Source: Streptococcus urinalis 2285-97
Lineage (GTDB): Bacteria > Bacillota > Bacilli > Lactobacillales > Streptococcaceae
Assembly: GCF_000188055.2 (NCBI RefSeq)
Contig: NZ_AEUZ02000001.1
Span: 1,626,001 to 1,690,000, forward strand
DNA: 64,000 nucleotides
Direction: 5' to 3'
The translations under genes were made by a program, and so were the position numbers. Positions 1 to 9,863 of this stretch are shown here, in pieces. Every line of letters starts with the position of its first letter. Position 1 is the first letter of the stretch. Under the pieces are notes generated by a model. The model did no database searches and was not told where the DNA came from. It saw nothing but the letters and a program-made list of their open reading frames with translations.

Positions 1-1
1 C

Positions 2-451
2 TTAAGCAGTGAAGATAAAGATAAAATTCATTGGGCAATGGAAGTCACTAGTGTGGTAGCTTTTGCAAATATGCAAGTTGATGAACTTTCTGGTGGGCAA
101 AGACAAAGAGTTTGGATTGCAATGGCTTTAGCCCAGGATACTGACACTATTTTTTTAGATGAGCCAACAACTTACCTTGATATGAATCATCAATTAGAAA
201 TTCTTGAATTACTCAGTCAACTCAATCAGACTCAAGGAAAAACAATTGTTATGGTACTTCATGATTTAAACCTATCTTCTCGATATTCCCATAACCTGAT
301 TGCCATGAAAAATGGAAATATCAAATATCAAGGAAATGCAAAAGATGTCATGACACCAGATATCATAAGAGATATTTTTAATATCGAAGCACAACTCATT
401 GATGATCCTATCTATCATAAACCAACGTTATTAACGTATCACTTATTATAA
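2..451 (+). CDS. fhuC: Iron-siderophore ABC transporter ATPase, 5'-truncated by the window
   Basis: This is the C-terminal 149 residues of an ABC ATPase; the frame is open to the left edge, so the true start and Walker A lie outside the window. The visible parts are the signature LSGGQRQR, the Walker B segment [11 protein letters not shown] and the switch histidine in VLHDLN. The YLD after Walker B and the pairing with a helical-backbone binding protein and two FecCD-type permeases are typical of iron(III)-siderophore importers (FhuC/FepC type), where this subunit powers uptake at the cytoplasmic face. The binding-protein gene follows after 20 nt, in the same transcription unit. The ferrichrome specificity implied by the symbol is from family precedent and not provable here. 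Confidence 0.93.
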   Translation, partial: LSSEDKDKIHWAMEVTSVVAFANMQVDELSGGQRQRVWIAMALAQDTDTIFLDEPTTYLDMNHQLEILELLSQLNQTQGKTIVMVLHDLNLSSRYSHNLIAMKNGNIKYQGNAKDVMTPDIIRDIFNIEAQLIDDPIYHKPTLLTYHLL

Positions 452-471
452 ACCAAAGGGAGAAAAAGATT

Positions 472-1401
472 ATGAAAAAGAAAATTAGCCTACTTATGCT
501 GATTTTATCCATTTTTACATTAGCCGCTTGTACATCACAAAATAAATCTAAAGAGAATAACCAAAAAGTAACTATATCTAAAATGCCTAAGATTGATGGC
601 ATAGCATACTATGGCAAGGTTCCGGAAAATCCAAAACGCGTTGTCAGTTTAGCTTCATCTTATACTGGTTATTTAGCTAAACTTAACTTTAACCTTGTTG
701 GTGTCACTTCTTATGATAAAAAGAATCCTGTTTTTAACAAATACATTAAATCATCAAAAGAAGTTTCAGCTACAGACTTAGAAGCAATTACAGCACTAAA
801 ACCTGATCTTATTGTAGTTGGTTCTGAAGAAGAAAATGTGAAACAATTATCTGAAATTGCACCAGTTGTCACTGTTGAGTACCGTAAACATGATTACCTT
901 CAAGTGTTTAAAGACTTTGGTAAGATCTTTAACAAAGAAAATGAAACTAAGAAATGGCTTACTAATTGGAATAAAAAAACAAAAGAAACAGCTACACAAG
1001 TTAAGAAGGTCACCGGAAAAGACGCTACTTTTACAATAATGGGACTCTTTGAGAAAGAAATTTATCTATTTGGAAAAGATTGGGGTCGTGGTGGTGAAAT
1101 CATACACCAAGCTTTTGGTTACAAAGCACCACAAATTGTTCAAGACCAGGTCTTTAAAAAGGGTTATCTTTCCGTTTCTAAAGAAGTTGTTCCTGAATAT
1201 GTTGGTGATTATGTTGTTGTCGCTGCTGAAGATAAAAAAACAGGTTCTGCTTTATACGAAAGTGATATTTGGAAGTCAATTCCAGCAGTCAAAAATGGCC
1301 ATGTCATAAAAGTAAATGCCAATACCTTTTATTTTACTGACCCTATCTCACTAGAATATGAACTAAAAACACTTAAAAAAGCAATACTTGAAACAAAATA
1401 G
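472..1401 (+). CDS. fhuD: Siderophore-binding lipoprotein
   Basis: A 309-residue extracellular substrate-binding protein. The N-terminus is a lipoprotein signal (MKKK, hydrophobic core, then LAAC with the lipidated Cys near residue 20), followed by a Ser/Lys/Asn-rich linker. The body fits the type III (helical-backbone) binding-protein family that captures ferric hydroxamate siderophores: KRVVSLASS opens the first lobe and [10 protein letters not shown] sits in the first half. A GGGAG Shine-Dalgarno lies a few bases before the ATG. It lies between the ATPase and two permeases. Ligand identity (ferrichrome, ferrioxamine or haem) cannot be read from sequence, but the gene set is that of hydroxamate uptake. 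Confidence 0.93.
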   Translation: MKKKISLLMLILSIFTLAACTSQNKSKENNQKVTISKMPKIDGIAYYGKVPENPKRVVSLASSYTGYLAKLNFNLVGVTSYDKKNPVFNKYIKSSKEVSATDLEAITALKPDLIVVGSEEENVKQLSEIAPVVTVEYRKHDYLQVFKDFGKIFNKENETKKWLTNWNKKTKETATQVKKVTGKDATFTIMGLFEKEIYLFGKDWGRGGEIIHQAFGYKAPQIVQDQVFKKGYLSVSKEVVPEYVGDYVVVAAEDKKTGSALYESDIWKSIPAVKNGHVIKVNANTFYFTDPISLEYELKTLKKAILETK

Positions 1402-1417
1402 AGACAAGGAGTAAGCA

Positions 1418-2434
1418 ATGACTTCACAACATTTTAAAAAGATAAAAACGAAACAAATCATCTTTAGCTATTTTGTTGTTGCTAGTCTTTTTCTGCTTGG
1501 TTTCTATTGTGCCTTAAGATTTGGTGCAATTAATTTATCAAATCATGATTTGGCGAACACCTTAAAGCAACCTTTTCAACAAACCAAATTACAAGATATT
1601 ATTATTGATATCAGACTTCCAAGACTTATAGCTGCTATTTTGGTAGGTGCTGCTCTTTCTGTAGCTGGTGCCCTTATACAAGGTGTTACCAGAAATCCAA
1701 TAGCTGATCCTGGGCTACTTGGAATCAACGCTGGTGCCGGACTTGCACTAGTCATCGCTTATGCTTTTTTTCATCATCTCCACTATAGTATGATATTGTT
1801 AGTATCAATGTTCGGAGCAAGTTTGACAGCCATCTTAATTTTTATTATCGCTTATCAACCAAAACATGGCTATAATCAAATGAGGTTAATTTTGACTGGA
1901 GCTATGATTTCCACTCTCTTTTTAGCTATTGGTCAAGGCATTACCATTTATTTCACATTATCAAGAGATGTTATTGGATGGCAAGCAGGTGGATTAGTTT
2001 CTGTTAATTGGGAAATGTTAGCCATTATTTCACCTTTTATCCTAATTAGCTTAATTATCGCTCAATTATTGGCTCATCAATTAACCATCTTAAGTCTAAA
2101 TGAAACAATTTCACGAAGTTTAGGACAAAATACTCTTGTGGTTACCATTTCCTTATTAGTTATTGTCTTATTACTTTCTTCTGCTGCTGTTGCCATTATT
2201 GGTTCTATATCATTTGTTGGACTTATTATTCCTCATATTGCAAAACTTTGCTTACCCAAAAATTACCGTTATATTATTCCTTTCTCTGCTTTCTTAGGTG
2301 CTACATTTTTGCTTTGGGTAGACCTTGTATGTCGGACATTAAATCCCCCCTATGAGACACCAATAAATGCTCTTGTTAGTATTGTTGGACTTCCATTCTT
2401 TTTATGGCTGGTTCAAAAAGGAGATAATAAATGA
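1418..2434 (+). CDS. fhuB: Iron-siderophore ABC transporter permease
   Basis: A 338-residue FecCD-family integral membrane protein with about ten hydrophobic segments. The family segment DIRLPRLIAAILVGAALSVAG near residues 63-85 and the following RNPIADPGLLGINAGA region (about 91-107) are diagnostic. It forms a heterodimeric channel with the next gene product and docks the ATPase through cytoplasmic loops. AAGGAG lies about 7 nt before the ATG. Its stop codon overlaps the next start in an ATGA arrangement, which indicates translational coupling and equal subunit supply. Confidence 0.93.
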   Translation: MTSQHFKKIKTKQIIFSYFVVASLFLLGFYCALRFGAINLSNHDLANTLKQPFQQTKLQDIIIDIRLPRLIAAILVGAALSVAGALIQGVTRNPIADPGLLGINAGAGLALVIAYAFFHHLHYSMILLVSMFGASLTAILIFIIAYQPKHGYNQMRLILTGAMISTLFLAIGQGITIYFTLSRDVIGWQAGGLVSVNWEMLAIISPFILISLIIAQLLAHQLTILSLNETISRSLGQNTLVVTISLLVIVLLLSSAAVAIIGSISFVGLIIPHIAKLCLPKNYRYIIPFSAFLGATFLLWVDLVCRTLNPPYETPINALVSIVGLPFFLWLVQKGDNK

Positions 2435-3444
2435 TTTTTGAAAAGACACAAAAAAGAGTCCTCTTGATATTAATCATTAGTTTAGTGTTCGTGTTTTTGA
2501 TTTCTTTGGCTATTGGTCAATCTTCTTTTTCGATACAAGACCTTATTGACGTTTTGTTTGGAAATAGCAATAATGCCATGATTTTTATCATTACTAAAAT
2601 TAGATTGCCAAGACTCTTGGCAGCTAGTATTGGTGGCGCTTCATTAGCTTTATCTGGACTACTTTTACAAACCTTGACCAAAAACCCACTGGCTGACTCA
2701 GGTGTTTTAGGAATCAATACAGGTGCCGGAATGATCATTACTTTAGTGATAACTTTCTCTCAAATTGATAGCCCCAAAATGATCCAGTGGTTACCTTTTT
2801 TATCAGCTGTTGGTGGATGTTTAACAATTTTATTCGTTTATTTTATGTCACGAAAGAAAAATCATGGTATGAACCCTGTTCGATTAATCATTACAGGTGT
2901 TGGTGTTTCAACTTTACTTTCAGGCTTGATGGTTTCGCTCATTGGAAATGTGAATCAATACAAAATGGATTACATTGTTAATTGGCTGAGTGGACGGATT
3001 AGTGGTGATGACTGGCAAACACTCATCATAATTTGCCCAATTCTTCTTATTTTTTGGTTATTATCATTTAGTCGAAGTCGTTTTTTGAACATTATGAATC
3101 TAAATGATGAAACAGCATTAGCTCTCGGATTAGATTTGCAAAAAGAAAGACTCATTCTTCTTATTTTAGCTACTATTCTTTCAGCTATAAGTGTTATATT
3201 AGTAGGTAATATTACGTTTTTAGGTCTCGTTAGTGGCCATATTACTAGACAAATTTTGGGAAATGACCATCGTATAACTATCCCTTGTTCTCTCATGATT
3301 GGTGCTATGATTTTACTGATTGCTGACAGTCTCTGTCGTGTTTTATTAGTTGGTACGGACATTCCAACCGGCATTCTTGTTTCAGTAATTGGTGCACCTT
3401 ACTTTATTTACTTACTGACAAAAATGTCAGTAAAATCAACTTAA
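2431..3444 (+). CDS. fhuG: Iron-siderophore ABC transporter permease
   Basis: A 337-residue FecCD-family permease, paralogous to the preceding gene: KIRLPRLLAASIGGASLALSG near residues 57-77, then NPLADSGVLGINTGA. The start overlaps the upstream stop (ATGA) and uses an AGGAGA ribosome site lying inside the upstream gene. It is the last gene of the fhu unit; a strong terminator follows within 10 nt. Together the four genes make one complete importer: lipoprotein receptor, two permeases, ATPase. Confidence 0.93.
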   Translation: MIFEKTQKRVLLILIISLVFVFLISLAIGQSSFSIQDLIDVLFGNSNNAMIFIITKIRLPRLLAASIGGASLALSGLLLQTLTKNPLADSGVLGINTGAGMIITLVITFSQIDSPKMIQWLPFLSAVGGCLTILFVYFMSRKKNHGMNPVRLIITGVGVSTLLSGLMVSLIGNVNQYKMDYIVNWLSGRISGDDWQTLIIICPILLIFWLLSFSRSRFLNIMNLNDETALALGLDLQKERLILLILATILSAISVILVGNITFLGLVSGHITRQILGNDHRITIPCSLMIGAMILLIADSLCRVLLVGTDIPTGILVSVIGAPYFIYLLTKMSVKST

Positions 3445-3450
3445 TAAAAA

Positions 3451-3479
3451 GTCTCTATTGAAATCAATAGAGGCTTTTT
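3451..3479 (+). terminator. Intrinsic terminator of the fhu operon
   Basis: Inverted repeat with arms CTCTATTG and CAATAGAG around a 4-nt AAAT loop (with flanking G-C and T-G pairs), then TTTTTA on the + strand. It begins 7 nt after the fhuG stop. Confidence 0.88.
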
Positions 3480-3527
3480 AAAATAAATAGATACATTTTA
3501 CTAAATAACTCTTACTTCTTTTTCAAT

Positions 3528-3752
3528 TTACATTATCCAATTAAGAAGTAAATAGTAAGAAATCGCAAAAAGAATAAATAGCAATGATTTAGGAAGCGTA
3601 ATTCTCATCAGATTCATTAAACTAATCTGATAAGACTCTGAAGCCACAGACAGACAAACGTATGTTGGCGAAATTTGACTAGCAGCATGTGCAGAACACA
3701 TTAGAAGCATCATTAACAAAAAAGTCAGAAATAAGAATATTAATTTTATCAT
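3528..3752 (-). CDS. Small hydrophobic protein, possible C-terminal remnant of a transporter
   Basis: A 74-residue ORF with two hydrophobic stretches (residues about 2-22 and 55-73) around a polar centre. The middle segment, SQISPTYVCLSVASESYQ, recalls the C-terminal region of DUF401-type membrane transporters, where an SPTH/LCL motif precedes the last helix. That resemblance is from memory and weak. If right, the ORF is the tail of a transporter whose upstream part is gone, because only about 30 bases separate its start from the next gene. It could also be a real small membrane protein. I see no strong ribosome site (only AAAAGGGT about 6 nt before the ATG). Confidence 0.4.
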   Translation of the reverse strand: MIKLIFLFLTFLLMMLLMCSAHAASQISPTYVCLSVASESYQISLMNLMRITLPKSLLFILFAISYYLLLNWIM

Positions 3753-3784
3753 TTTACCCTTTTATTTTATGACACATTTTAAAT

Positions 3785-4435
3785 TCACTTTTTAAAAACT
3801 AGATTTTCTTTATCAAAATCCAATAATAGCTCATACTTTCCATCTTCATCTTGTTTGATATAATTTAACACAAGCATTGCTTTGACAAAAATATCTGTCC
3901 GTTTTTGGACGACTTTTGGCTTACGATTAAATTTGAGTAAGAAACTGGTCATATACTTAAGAGCATATTCAGGATTGACATCTCCAAGAATTTGGTAGAG
4001 TTCTTTTTGTTCTTCGGTGAGATGATAAGCATGTTTGAGTCGATAAAAATAATTAGATAGCGTTAAGGATTCTCTTTGAAAATCTGTTTTTTCTTCAAGA
4101 ATAACCTGATTGGTTTTATTACTTAGCTCCGTTTTAAAATAGAGTTGCTTTAACGAATTGTATAGCGATGATTGGTCATCAATAAAGGTTAATCGATCAA
4201 ATGAAAATTCTTCTTCTTTTTTTAAATAAGGAATGTTAGCTTGGTAACGTTTATCTTTACGTTCAATATAACCAGCTTTTATGTATTGATCGATAAAGTG
4301 ATCCTTTTTGGCTACTTCTGGAAAGTGTGCTTTAATTGCTCTTAAGGTTTGATTTGGATTTGCTTCTAAAAAAACAATTAAATCATAAAAAAAAGGATAA
4401 CCTGTTAAGCGGTCTGGATTGATAATTGTTAACAT
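3785..4435 (-). CDS. DUF1803-like conserved streptococcal protein
   Basis: A 216-residue soluble protein with no signal peptide or membrane segment. The N-terminal part (YPFFYDLIVFLEANPNQTL, then KDHFIDQYIKAGYIERKDKRY) reads like a winged-helix unit, in which successive helices end in a strand-turn-strand wing; the rest is helical and charged. I recognise it, with moderate certainty, as the DUF1803 family found next to ppaC in streptococci. Function is unknown. It is separated from the downstream end of ppaC by a terminator, so it probably has its own promoter. Confidence 0.75.
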   Translation of the reverse strand: MLTIINPDRLTGYPFFYDLIVFLEANPNQTLRAIKAHFPEVAKKDHFIDQYIKAGYIERKDKRYQANIPYLKKEEEFSFDRLTFIDDQSSLYNSLKQLYFKTELSNKTNQVILEEKTDFQRESLTLSNYFYRLKHAYHLTEEQKELYQILGDVNPEYALKYMTSFLLKFNRKPKVVQKRTDIFVKAMLVLNYIKQDEDGKYELLLDFDKENLVFKK

Positions 4436-4479
4436 AATCTTATTATATCAGATTCAAGGTTATTTTAATTAAAAAAATA

Positions 4480-4504
4480 AAAAGACAGCTAAACTGTCTT
4501 TTTT
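4480..4504 (-). terminator. Terminator of ppaC
   Basis: AAAAAGACAG and CTGTCTTTTT arms around CTAAA, directly after the ppaC stop on the - strand. T-rich on both strands. Confidence 0.85.
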
Positions 4505-4506
4505 AT

Positions 4507-5442
4507 TTAGGCTCCAAAACTTTCAGTTAGTTGTGGAACAACTTGTTTTTTACGAGATACCGCACCTGGTAAGAATGCATGATTGTTATCTAGTACAAAA
4601 TCAAATGCCGCTTCTACTTTTGCTGTATTTGTTCCTAAAGCGAGAATTTCAGAGTTTGAGTTAACAATATCAGTTATCATCAATACAAAGTCAGAATAGC
4701 CTTCTGTTTCCATAGCATTTTCAATAGCTACTTCAATCTCTGATTGGCGTTCTAAAACCTCAGCAATATCAACAGTATTGACTTGAGCAACACGAACCTT
4801 TGAACCATTTAATTCAAAAGTTTTAGCATCGATATCAATTAATTCGTCAGCTGATTTGCTTGCTAAGTTTGTTCCTGCTTTCAATAAAGAGAGTCCATAT
4901 TCTTCTAAATTCACACCAGCAATTGCTGCTAATTCTTCAGCTACTTTAGGATCTGTCATATGAGTTGTTGGAGATTTTAATAATAAAGTATCAGAAATTA
5001 GTCCTGATAATAATAAACCAGCAATGTCTTTTGGTACTTCAAGGCCATTTTCTTTAAATGAACGATAAACAATAGATGAGGCTGATCCAACTGGTTCTAA
5101 ACGCATAAATAAAGGATTGGCAGTTTCAAAATTAGCTACGCGGTGATGATCTACGACACCATAAATCTCGACATCACGAATATCTGAAATAGATTGTTGA
5201 AACTCATTGTGATCTGTCATAATAACTTGTGTCACACCTTCGGCAGTAGCAGATTCTACAATGCGTGGTGCAGTTACTCCAAAATAATCTAAAGCAAATG
5301 CTGTTTCTTCATTTGGTGTACCAAGTGCAACAGTTTCAGTATCTAAGCCGTATGCTTTTTTTGCTAAGTATGCATAAGCATATGATGATGCAATGGCATC
5401 AGTATCTGGATTTTGATGTCCGAAGACGAATATTTTTGACAT
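4507..5442 (-). CDS. ppaC: Manganese-dependent inorganic pyrophosphatase
   Basis: A 311-residue family II pyrophosphatase (DHH superfamily). It hydrolyses pyrophosphate to two phosphates in the cytoplasm and so pulls biosynthetic reactions forward. Metal-site motifs are [10 protein letters not shown] at residues 8-17, the DHN near residue 77 and DHHRVANF near residue 98. The C-terminal DHHA2 domain ends with [10 protein letters not shown], the substrate-binding SRKKQ loop. The length matches the family (about 309-311). It is the only gene between its promoter side and the terminator at 4480-4504, and looks monocistronic. Confidence 0.97.
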   Translation of the reverse strand: MSKIFVFGHQNPDTDAIASSYAYAYLAKKAYGLDTETVALGTPNEETAFALDYFGVTAPRIVESATAEGVTQVIMTDHNEFQQSISDIRDVEIYGVVDHHRVANFETANPLFMRLEPVGSASSIVYRSFKENGLEVPKDIAGLLLSGLISDTLLLKSPTTHMTDPKVAEELAAIAGVNLEEYGLSLLKAGTNLASKSADELIDIDAKTFELNGSKVRVAQVNTVDIAEVLERQSEIEVAIENAMETEGYSDFVLMITDIVNSNSEILALGTNTAKVEAAFDFVLDNNHAFLPGAVSRKKQVVPQLTESFGA

Positions 5443-5502
5443 GATTCTACCTCTATTATTCTTATTGACTTTATTGTAACAAAAAAAAAATCTAAAATCA
5501 AA

Positions 5503-5518
5503 AGAGTCAAATAGACTC
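5503..5518 (-). terminator. Weak terminator after pflA
   Basis: GAGTC and GACTC arms with a short loop, followed on the - strand by TTTTG. It is short and could be incidental. Confidence 0.4.
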
Positions 5519-5533
5519 CCTTAATCTTAGACC

Positions 5534-6331
5534 TTACCCATGTACACGATTCATATATTCAGTGTAACTTTCTGTTTTCATTAATTTTTTAGCATTTTCA
5601 ACACGATCTTTTGTTGGTGGCTTAACCCCGGCTAAAGGATACGGTATTCCTAATTCACGCCATTTAAATTCACCCATTGTGTGATAAGGAAGAATTTCAA
5701 ATTTATCAACATTTTCAAGAGTTGCAACAAATTCACCTAGTTTTTCTAAATGATCATCAAAATCTGTCAATCCTGGAACTAAAACATGTCTAATCCAAAC
5801 AGGGATTTTCTTATCAGATAGATACTTAGCAAACGATAAAATATTACGGTTTGGTTGACTCGTTACAAATTTATGTTGTTTAGGATCAATTTCTTTAATA
5901 TCAAGTAAAACTAAATCCGTTACTGCTAACAGTTTATCTAAAATCTTATGATAGGCTTCAGTTGGCCTATAAGTAAAGCCACAAGTATCAAGAGTACAGT
6001 GTATCCCTAGTTTTTTTGCTTCTGTAAAGAGGGCTGTTATAAAATCTATTTGAAGCATTGCCTCTCCTCCAGAAACTGTAATACCCCCATTTTTTCCCCA
6101 AAAATGCTTGTATTGAAGGGCTTCTTTTAAAACATCATTAACTGTACGGACTGTTGAATTATTTGTTTCCATTTCCCAAGTATCAGGATTATGACAATAT
6201 TGACATCTCATTTTGCAACCTTGCATGAAAATAATAAAGCGAATCCCTGGGCCATCAACAGAACCAAAACTTTCTGTAGAATGAATCATTCCAGTTACTT
6301 GTCCATAATCAATTTCAGTCATTTTAGGCAC
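5534..6331 (-). CDS. pflA: Pyruvate formate-lyase activating enzyme
   Basis: A 265-residue radical SAM enzyme. It uses a [4Fe-4S] cluster and S-adenosylmethionine to place the glycyl radical on pyruvate formate-lyase, enabling anaerobic mixed-acid fermentation. The cluster motif CxxxCxxC is at C39, C43 and C46, and the GGE SAM motif follows in TVSGGEAML near residue 92. The N-terminal GSVDGPGIRF stretch is the PflA hallmark. No pyruvate formate-lyase gene is in the window, which is normal in streptococci, where the two are unlinked. Confidence 0.96.
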   Translation of the reverse strand: MPKMTEIDYGQVTGMIHSTESFGSVDGPGIRFIIFMQGCKMRCQYCHNPDTWEMETNNSTVRTVNDVLKEALQYKHFWGKNGGITVSGGEAMLQIDFITALFTEAKKLGIHCTLDTCGFTYRPTEAYHKILDKLLAVTDLVLLDIKEIDPKQHKFVTSQPNRNILSFAKYLSDKKIPVWIRHVLVPGLTDFDDHLEKLGEFVATLENVDKFEILPYHTMGEFKWRELGIPYPLAGVKPPTKDRVENAKKLMKTESYTEYMNRVHG

Positions 6332-6382
6332 CTTCTTACTTTGTAAACGTTTTTATATTTCATTATATCATTTTTCAATAAA

Positions 6383-6406
6383 AAGACTAGGGGGTACCCT
6401 AGTCTT
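6383..6406 (-). terminator. Terminator overlapping the end of the CorC-type gene
   Basis: Perfect 10-bp arms AAGACTAGGG and CCCTAGTCTT around GGTA. The right arm contains the stop codon of the gene ending at 6399, and TTTTATTG follows on the - strand. The coding end and the terminator stem share bases. Confidence 0.85.
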
Positions 6407-7733
6407 CTTCAATATACTGTTCTATATCAGAAACGATAAGTTTTAATTTAGTAATACGACCATCTTTTACTTTATCGTTGATAAGCGTTAAATGCTTTTC
6501 TTTACTGTCAAATTCAAAAGATTCTTTTTGAGATTGACTTGGAATAGCGCCAACTCCTGTCAAATAGAAACCAGCAATGGTATCAACATCATCGCTTTCT
6601 AATTCTGTATCAAAATATTCGTTAAACTCGTTTAAAGTCATTGTCCCAACAACAAAGTAGGTACTATCGTCTATTTCATGAACAAAATGTTCAGCTTTAT
6701 CAGTCTCATCATCAATCTCACCAACGATCTCTTCTAATAAGTCTTCTAATGTAGCTAAACCTGCAACACCACCATACTCATCCAAAAGTATTGCCATTTG
6801 GTTTTGTGTATTTCGTAATTGTCTTAACAAATCATCAATAAATATGGTTTCTGGAACAAATAAGGGTTCTTGTAAAATTTTTCTAAGGTAAATATTGTCA
6901 AAACCATTTTGAAAACCAGCTTCTAAGAGGCGTTTAGTATGAATAAGGCCAATAATCTTATCTTTATCACCATCATAAACTGGAATTCGCGAAAAACTTT
7001 GTTTTAAGATTTCTTGAATATTTTCTTTAGTGTCATCATTTATATCTATCATAAATGCGTCTGTACGAGGAACCATTACTTCTCTTGCCATTAATTCATC
7101 TAGTGAAAAAATACCTTGAAGCATTTCAATTTCTTCTGCGTCAAGTGTTTCCTCACTATTTGTTAACATGTATTCAATCTCGTCTCTAGTCATCTTTTCA
7201 TCGGCATCATCGAATTCCATTGGTGTGATTCGACTCAATAAATTGGTAGATGCTGACAACAACCAAACAAAGGGTGAGACTATTTTTCCTACGATTATGA
7301 TAATTGGAGCTGAAACTACTGCTAGTCTATCCTTAAGATTCATGGCGATCCGTTTTGGATAGAGTTCTCCTAAAACAATTGAAATATAGGTTAAAAAAAC
7401 AAGTGAAATGATACTACCAGCTGTTTGAGCAGTCTCTGAACCACCCAACCAATTGGCAACCACTTTACCTAGAGAAGCAGATAAACTTGCCCCTGATAAA
7501 AGGCCAATGAATGTGATACCAACTTGAATTGTTGATAAAAAATTATTGGGTTCATTAAGAACACTTAATAATCGGACATACTTTTTATCCCCTTCTGCTG
7601 CTTTTTGCTCAACTTTTGAACGATTAAGAGATACCAAAGCCATTTCACTAGCTGAAAAGAAAGCATTAAAAAGGGTTAAAATAAGTAGAATAAGAAATTG
7701 AATTAATAAGGACTGACTCCCGGGGTCTTCCAT
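6399..7733 (-). CDS. CNNM/CorC-family (hemolysin C-like) membrane protein
   Basis: A 444-residue protein with the usual three-part plan: an N-terminal DUF21 (CNNM) membrane domain with about four helices (residues 1-200), a central tandem CBS pair (about 215-345, including AREVMVPRTDAF and a second unit ending GGVAGLATLEDLLEEIVGEI), and a C-terminal CorC/HlyC domain (to 430). Such proteins are linked to Mg2+ or Co2+ efflux or its control; the hemolysin label is historical. The GGVAGLATLEDLLEEIVGEI-type segment is strongly conserved in the family. It appears to be a single-gene unit. Confidence 0.9.
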   Translation of the reverse strand: MEDPGSQSLLIQFLILLILTLFNAFFSASEMALVSLNRSKVEQKAAEGDKKYVRLLSVLNEPNNFLSTIQVGITFIGLLSGASLSASLGKVVANWLGGSETAQTAGSIISLVFLTYISIVLGELYPKRIAMNLKDRLAVVSAPIIIIVGKIVSPFVWLLSASTNLLSRITPMEFDDADEKMTRDEIEYMLTNSEETLDAEEIEMLQGIFSLDELMAREVMVPRTDAFMIDINDDTKENIQEILKQSFSRIPVYDGDKDKIIGLIHTKRLLEAGFQNGFDNIYLRKILQEPLFVPETIFIDDLLRQLRNTQNQMAILLDEYGGVAGLATLEDLLEEIVGEIDDETDKAEHFVHEIDDSTYFVVGTMTLNEFNEYFDTELESDDVDTIAGFYLTGVGAIPSQSQKESFEFDSKEKHLTLINDKVKDGRITKLKLIVSDIEQYIEED

Positions 7734-7815
7734 TGATTTACTCCTAAAATGATATAGTATGATTATTATAGCATAATTTAATCATAAGTTGATAGAAATG
7801 GCAAGCAAATTTAGT

Positions 7816-9863
7816 TTAGAGAGCCTCTCTCCTCGCAGTGCGTTCACTAGCATCTCTAAGTGAAAATAATTCCAGTTCATTAACTTCTTGTCGCATTTTT
7901 TGTGCTTCATGTGGCGTAATGCGTTTATCTTTTTCAAATTCAGCAATAGTTCTTCTTTCCAGATAATATCCCCAAAGTAATTCATCGGTACTTTCAGGTG
8001 AAATATTGGCCAGTATCCGATCAACAAATAATCCAGATTTTATCAAATCAGCATCACGAAGGCGTTCGTTTTGAATAAAGTCAACCAAGGTTGCATTATA
8101 ATAGCCTTCAAGGTCTTCTAGAGCATCCAAAATAACTTCGGTATTATCTAAGAACAAATTAGAAAGGTTATCACGCATTTCTTCATTTAGAAAAAGATCA
8201 TGTTGGTTTTTTAAGAACCAAAGTCTTTTTAAATTTTTAAAGGTGTAAAGTTCATGAAACACACCTCTAATAACCCGACCTAAAATAATGAAACTATAGG
8301 AAAAACTTGACGTAAAACTTCGATTAACTTGTCTTTCTAAAAGTTTAATATATTGCTGGTAAATACGATATTCTTTAATATCAATCTGCTTTTGAGCAAA
8401 TGCATTTTCCAAACCATCACTCTCAATACCAATCATCCAAAGTTGAAGTTCTGCTAAATCCTTTTTAACTTGATTTGATTCTTGTTCTAGAATTAAACTT
8501 TTAATTCGTGTGTTATAGTTATCCATGACAGCATAATAAGTCGCTTTTGTGGATTGATCATAGCTATCGTTTTGCAATGTATCAAGAACTTGTGAGAAAA
8601 TTGAAATTTTTAATATATTATCAACGACTTCACTATGATTTGGTGCCAATCTAGGAATCATAAAAAGGCCAATCATGAAACTTAGAAGAGACACTGAACC
8701 AACAATAAATAATATGATACTGTATTGTTTAGATGGTAATTTTGGTAATAGTAGAATAGTCGCAATAGAAACACTACCTTTAACACCTGAAAATGTAAGT
8801 AAGAGAATATCATGCCAATATTTTTTGAGGTGTTTGCGAAATTTGAAACTTCGATAGGCATAAAATGTTGTGATGAAGACAAATCTAGTTAGAAACAATA
8901 CCATAGTCAAGAAGACAACAATTACCAATAATTGAACATTACTATAAATGGTTTGTTTGATAGCTGGAGACAAAATTGAAGGCAATTCCGCACCAAAAAT
9001 TAAGAAGACAAAACCATTCAACATAAAACTAACCGTTCGCCATAAAATAGTTGTTACTCGATCCACTTGATCATCAAATAATCTTGCTTTTTTCAAGCGA
9101 CTAGCCTGTAGTAAACCAGCAACCACTACTGCAATAATCGCCGAAAAATCTAAGATATTAGCAATAAAATAAGCAACAAAAGGGAGAGCCAATTCAAGTA
9201 ATAATGCACCTGTCACATCTGCCGCATCAAATTTTTCTAAAACTGCTAAGAAAAACCGGTTTAAAAGGGCAAAGAATAACCCAACACTAATGCCACCAAT
9301 AATGGCTAATAACAGTTGAGAACTAGCTTGAAAGATAGAAAAATACCCAGTAGTCAAAGCAGATATAGCAAATTGAAAGGCGACAAGGCCACTTGCATCG
9401 TTCAAAATCCTTCAAGTTTTAATATATTTTCGACCCGCTTTGGGAAATGAAAACGTTTAGACATCGCAATGAAGGCAACAGCGTCAGTTGGTCCTAAAGA
9501 AGCACCAAGCGCAAAACAGGCTGCCAAAGGTAATTCAATCGGTAGTATACTTTTTGCTACCAACCCTATCACAATTGTTGTTAAAAAAACTCCTGGTAAA
9601 ATTAAATACAGGATCATAGACCTGTATTTTACTAAACTTTTAAAATGTGTTTCTTGACCTTCACGAAAATTTAAGGGGGCAATCACAAAGGCCAAAAAGA
9701 GTTCCGGATCAACACTAATGCGGTTCCCATTATTCATAAAACCAAATGCAAGTCCAAAAACTAATTGAATAAAAGGTAGAGGAATTTTAGGAAACATTCG
9801 ATTAATCACATTAGAAATAATCAAAGCAAATAAGAAGACGATAATTAAAATTGCTAGATTCAT
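7816..9863 (-). pseudogene. Na+/H+ antiporter (CPA1/NhaP type), split by a frameshift
   Basis: Two overlapping ORFs make one CPA1 antiporter. The N-terminal 153 residues (9863-9402, ATG with AAGGAGG) carry the first helices and the GPTDAVAF motif, and stop at LEGF. The C-terminal 529 residues (9405-7816) resume at LNDASGLVAFQFA. Relatives read LEGESLxNDASGLV here; the bases between the GGA and AAC codons number 5 instead of an expected 12, so a 7-nt loss is the simplest lesion. It falls at the conserved glutamate-containing motif in the transport core. The second ORF could restart at a TTG overlapping the TGA (TTGA), but with no good ribosome site in the right place. The long C-terminal region after residue 300 is the cytoplasmic tail. 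Restored length would be about 684 residues. Likely inactive. Confidence 0.85.

Noticed and set aside
7782..8027. 81-residue ORF on the - strand overlapping the antiporter tail
   Set aside because: It lies in another frame of a clear coding region and has no ribosome site.
9402..9405. TTGA overlap considered as programmed frameshifting in the antiporter
   Set aside because: No slippery heptamer or stimulating stem is evident; the gap in the conserved motif is explained by missing bases instead.
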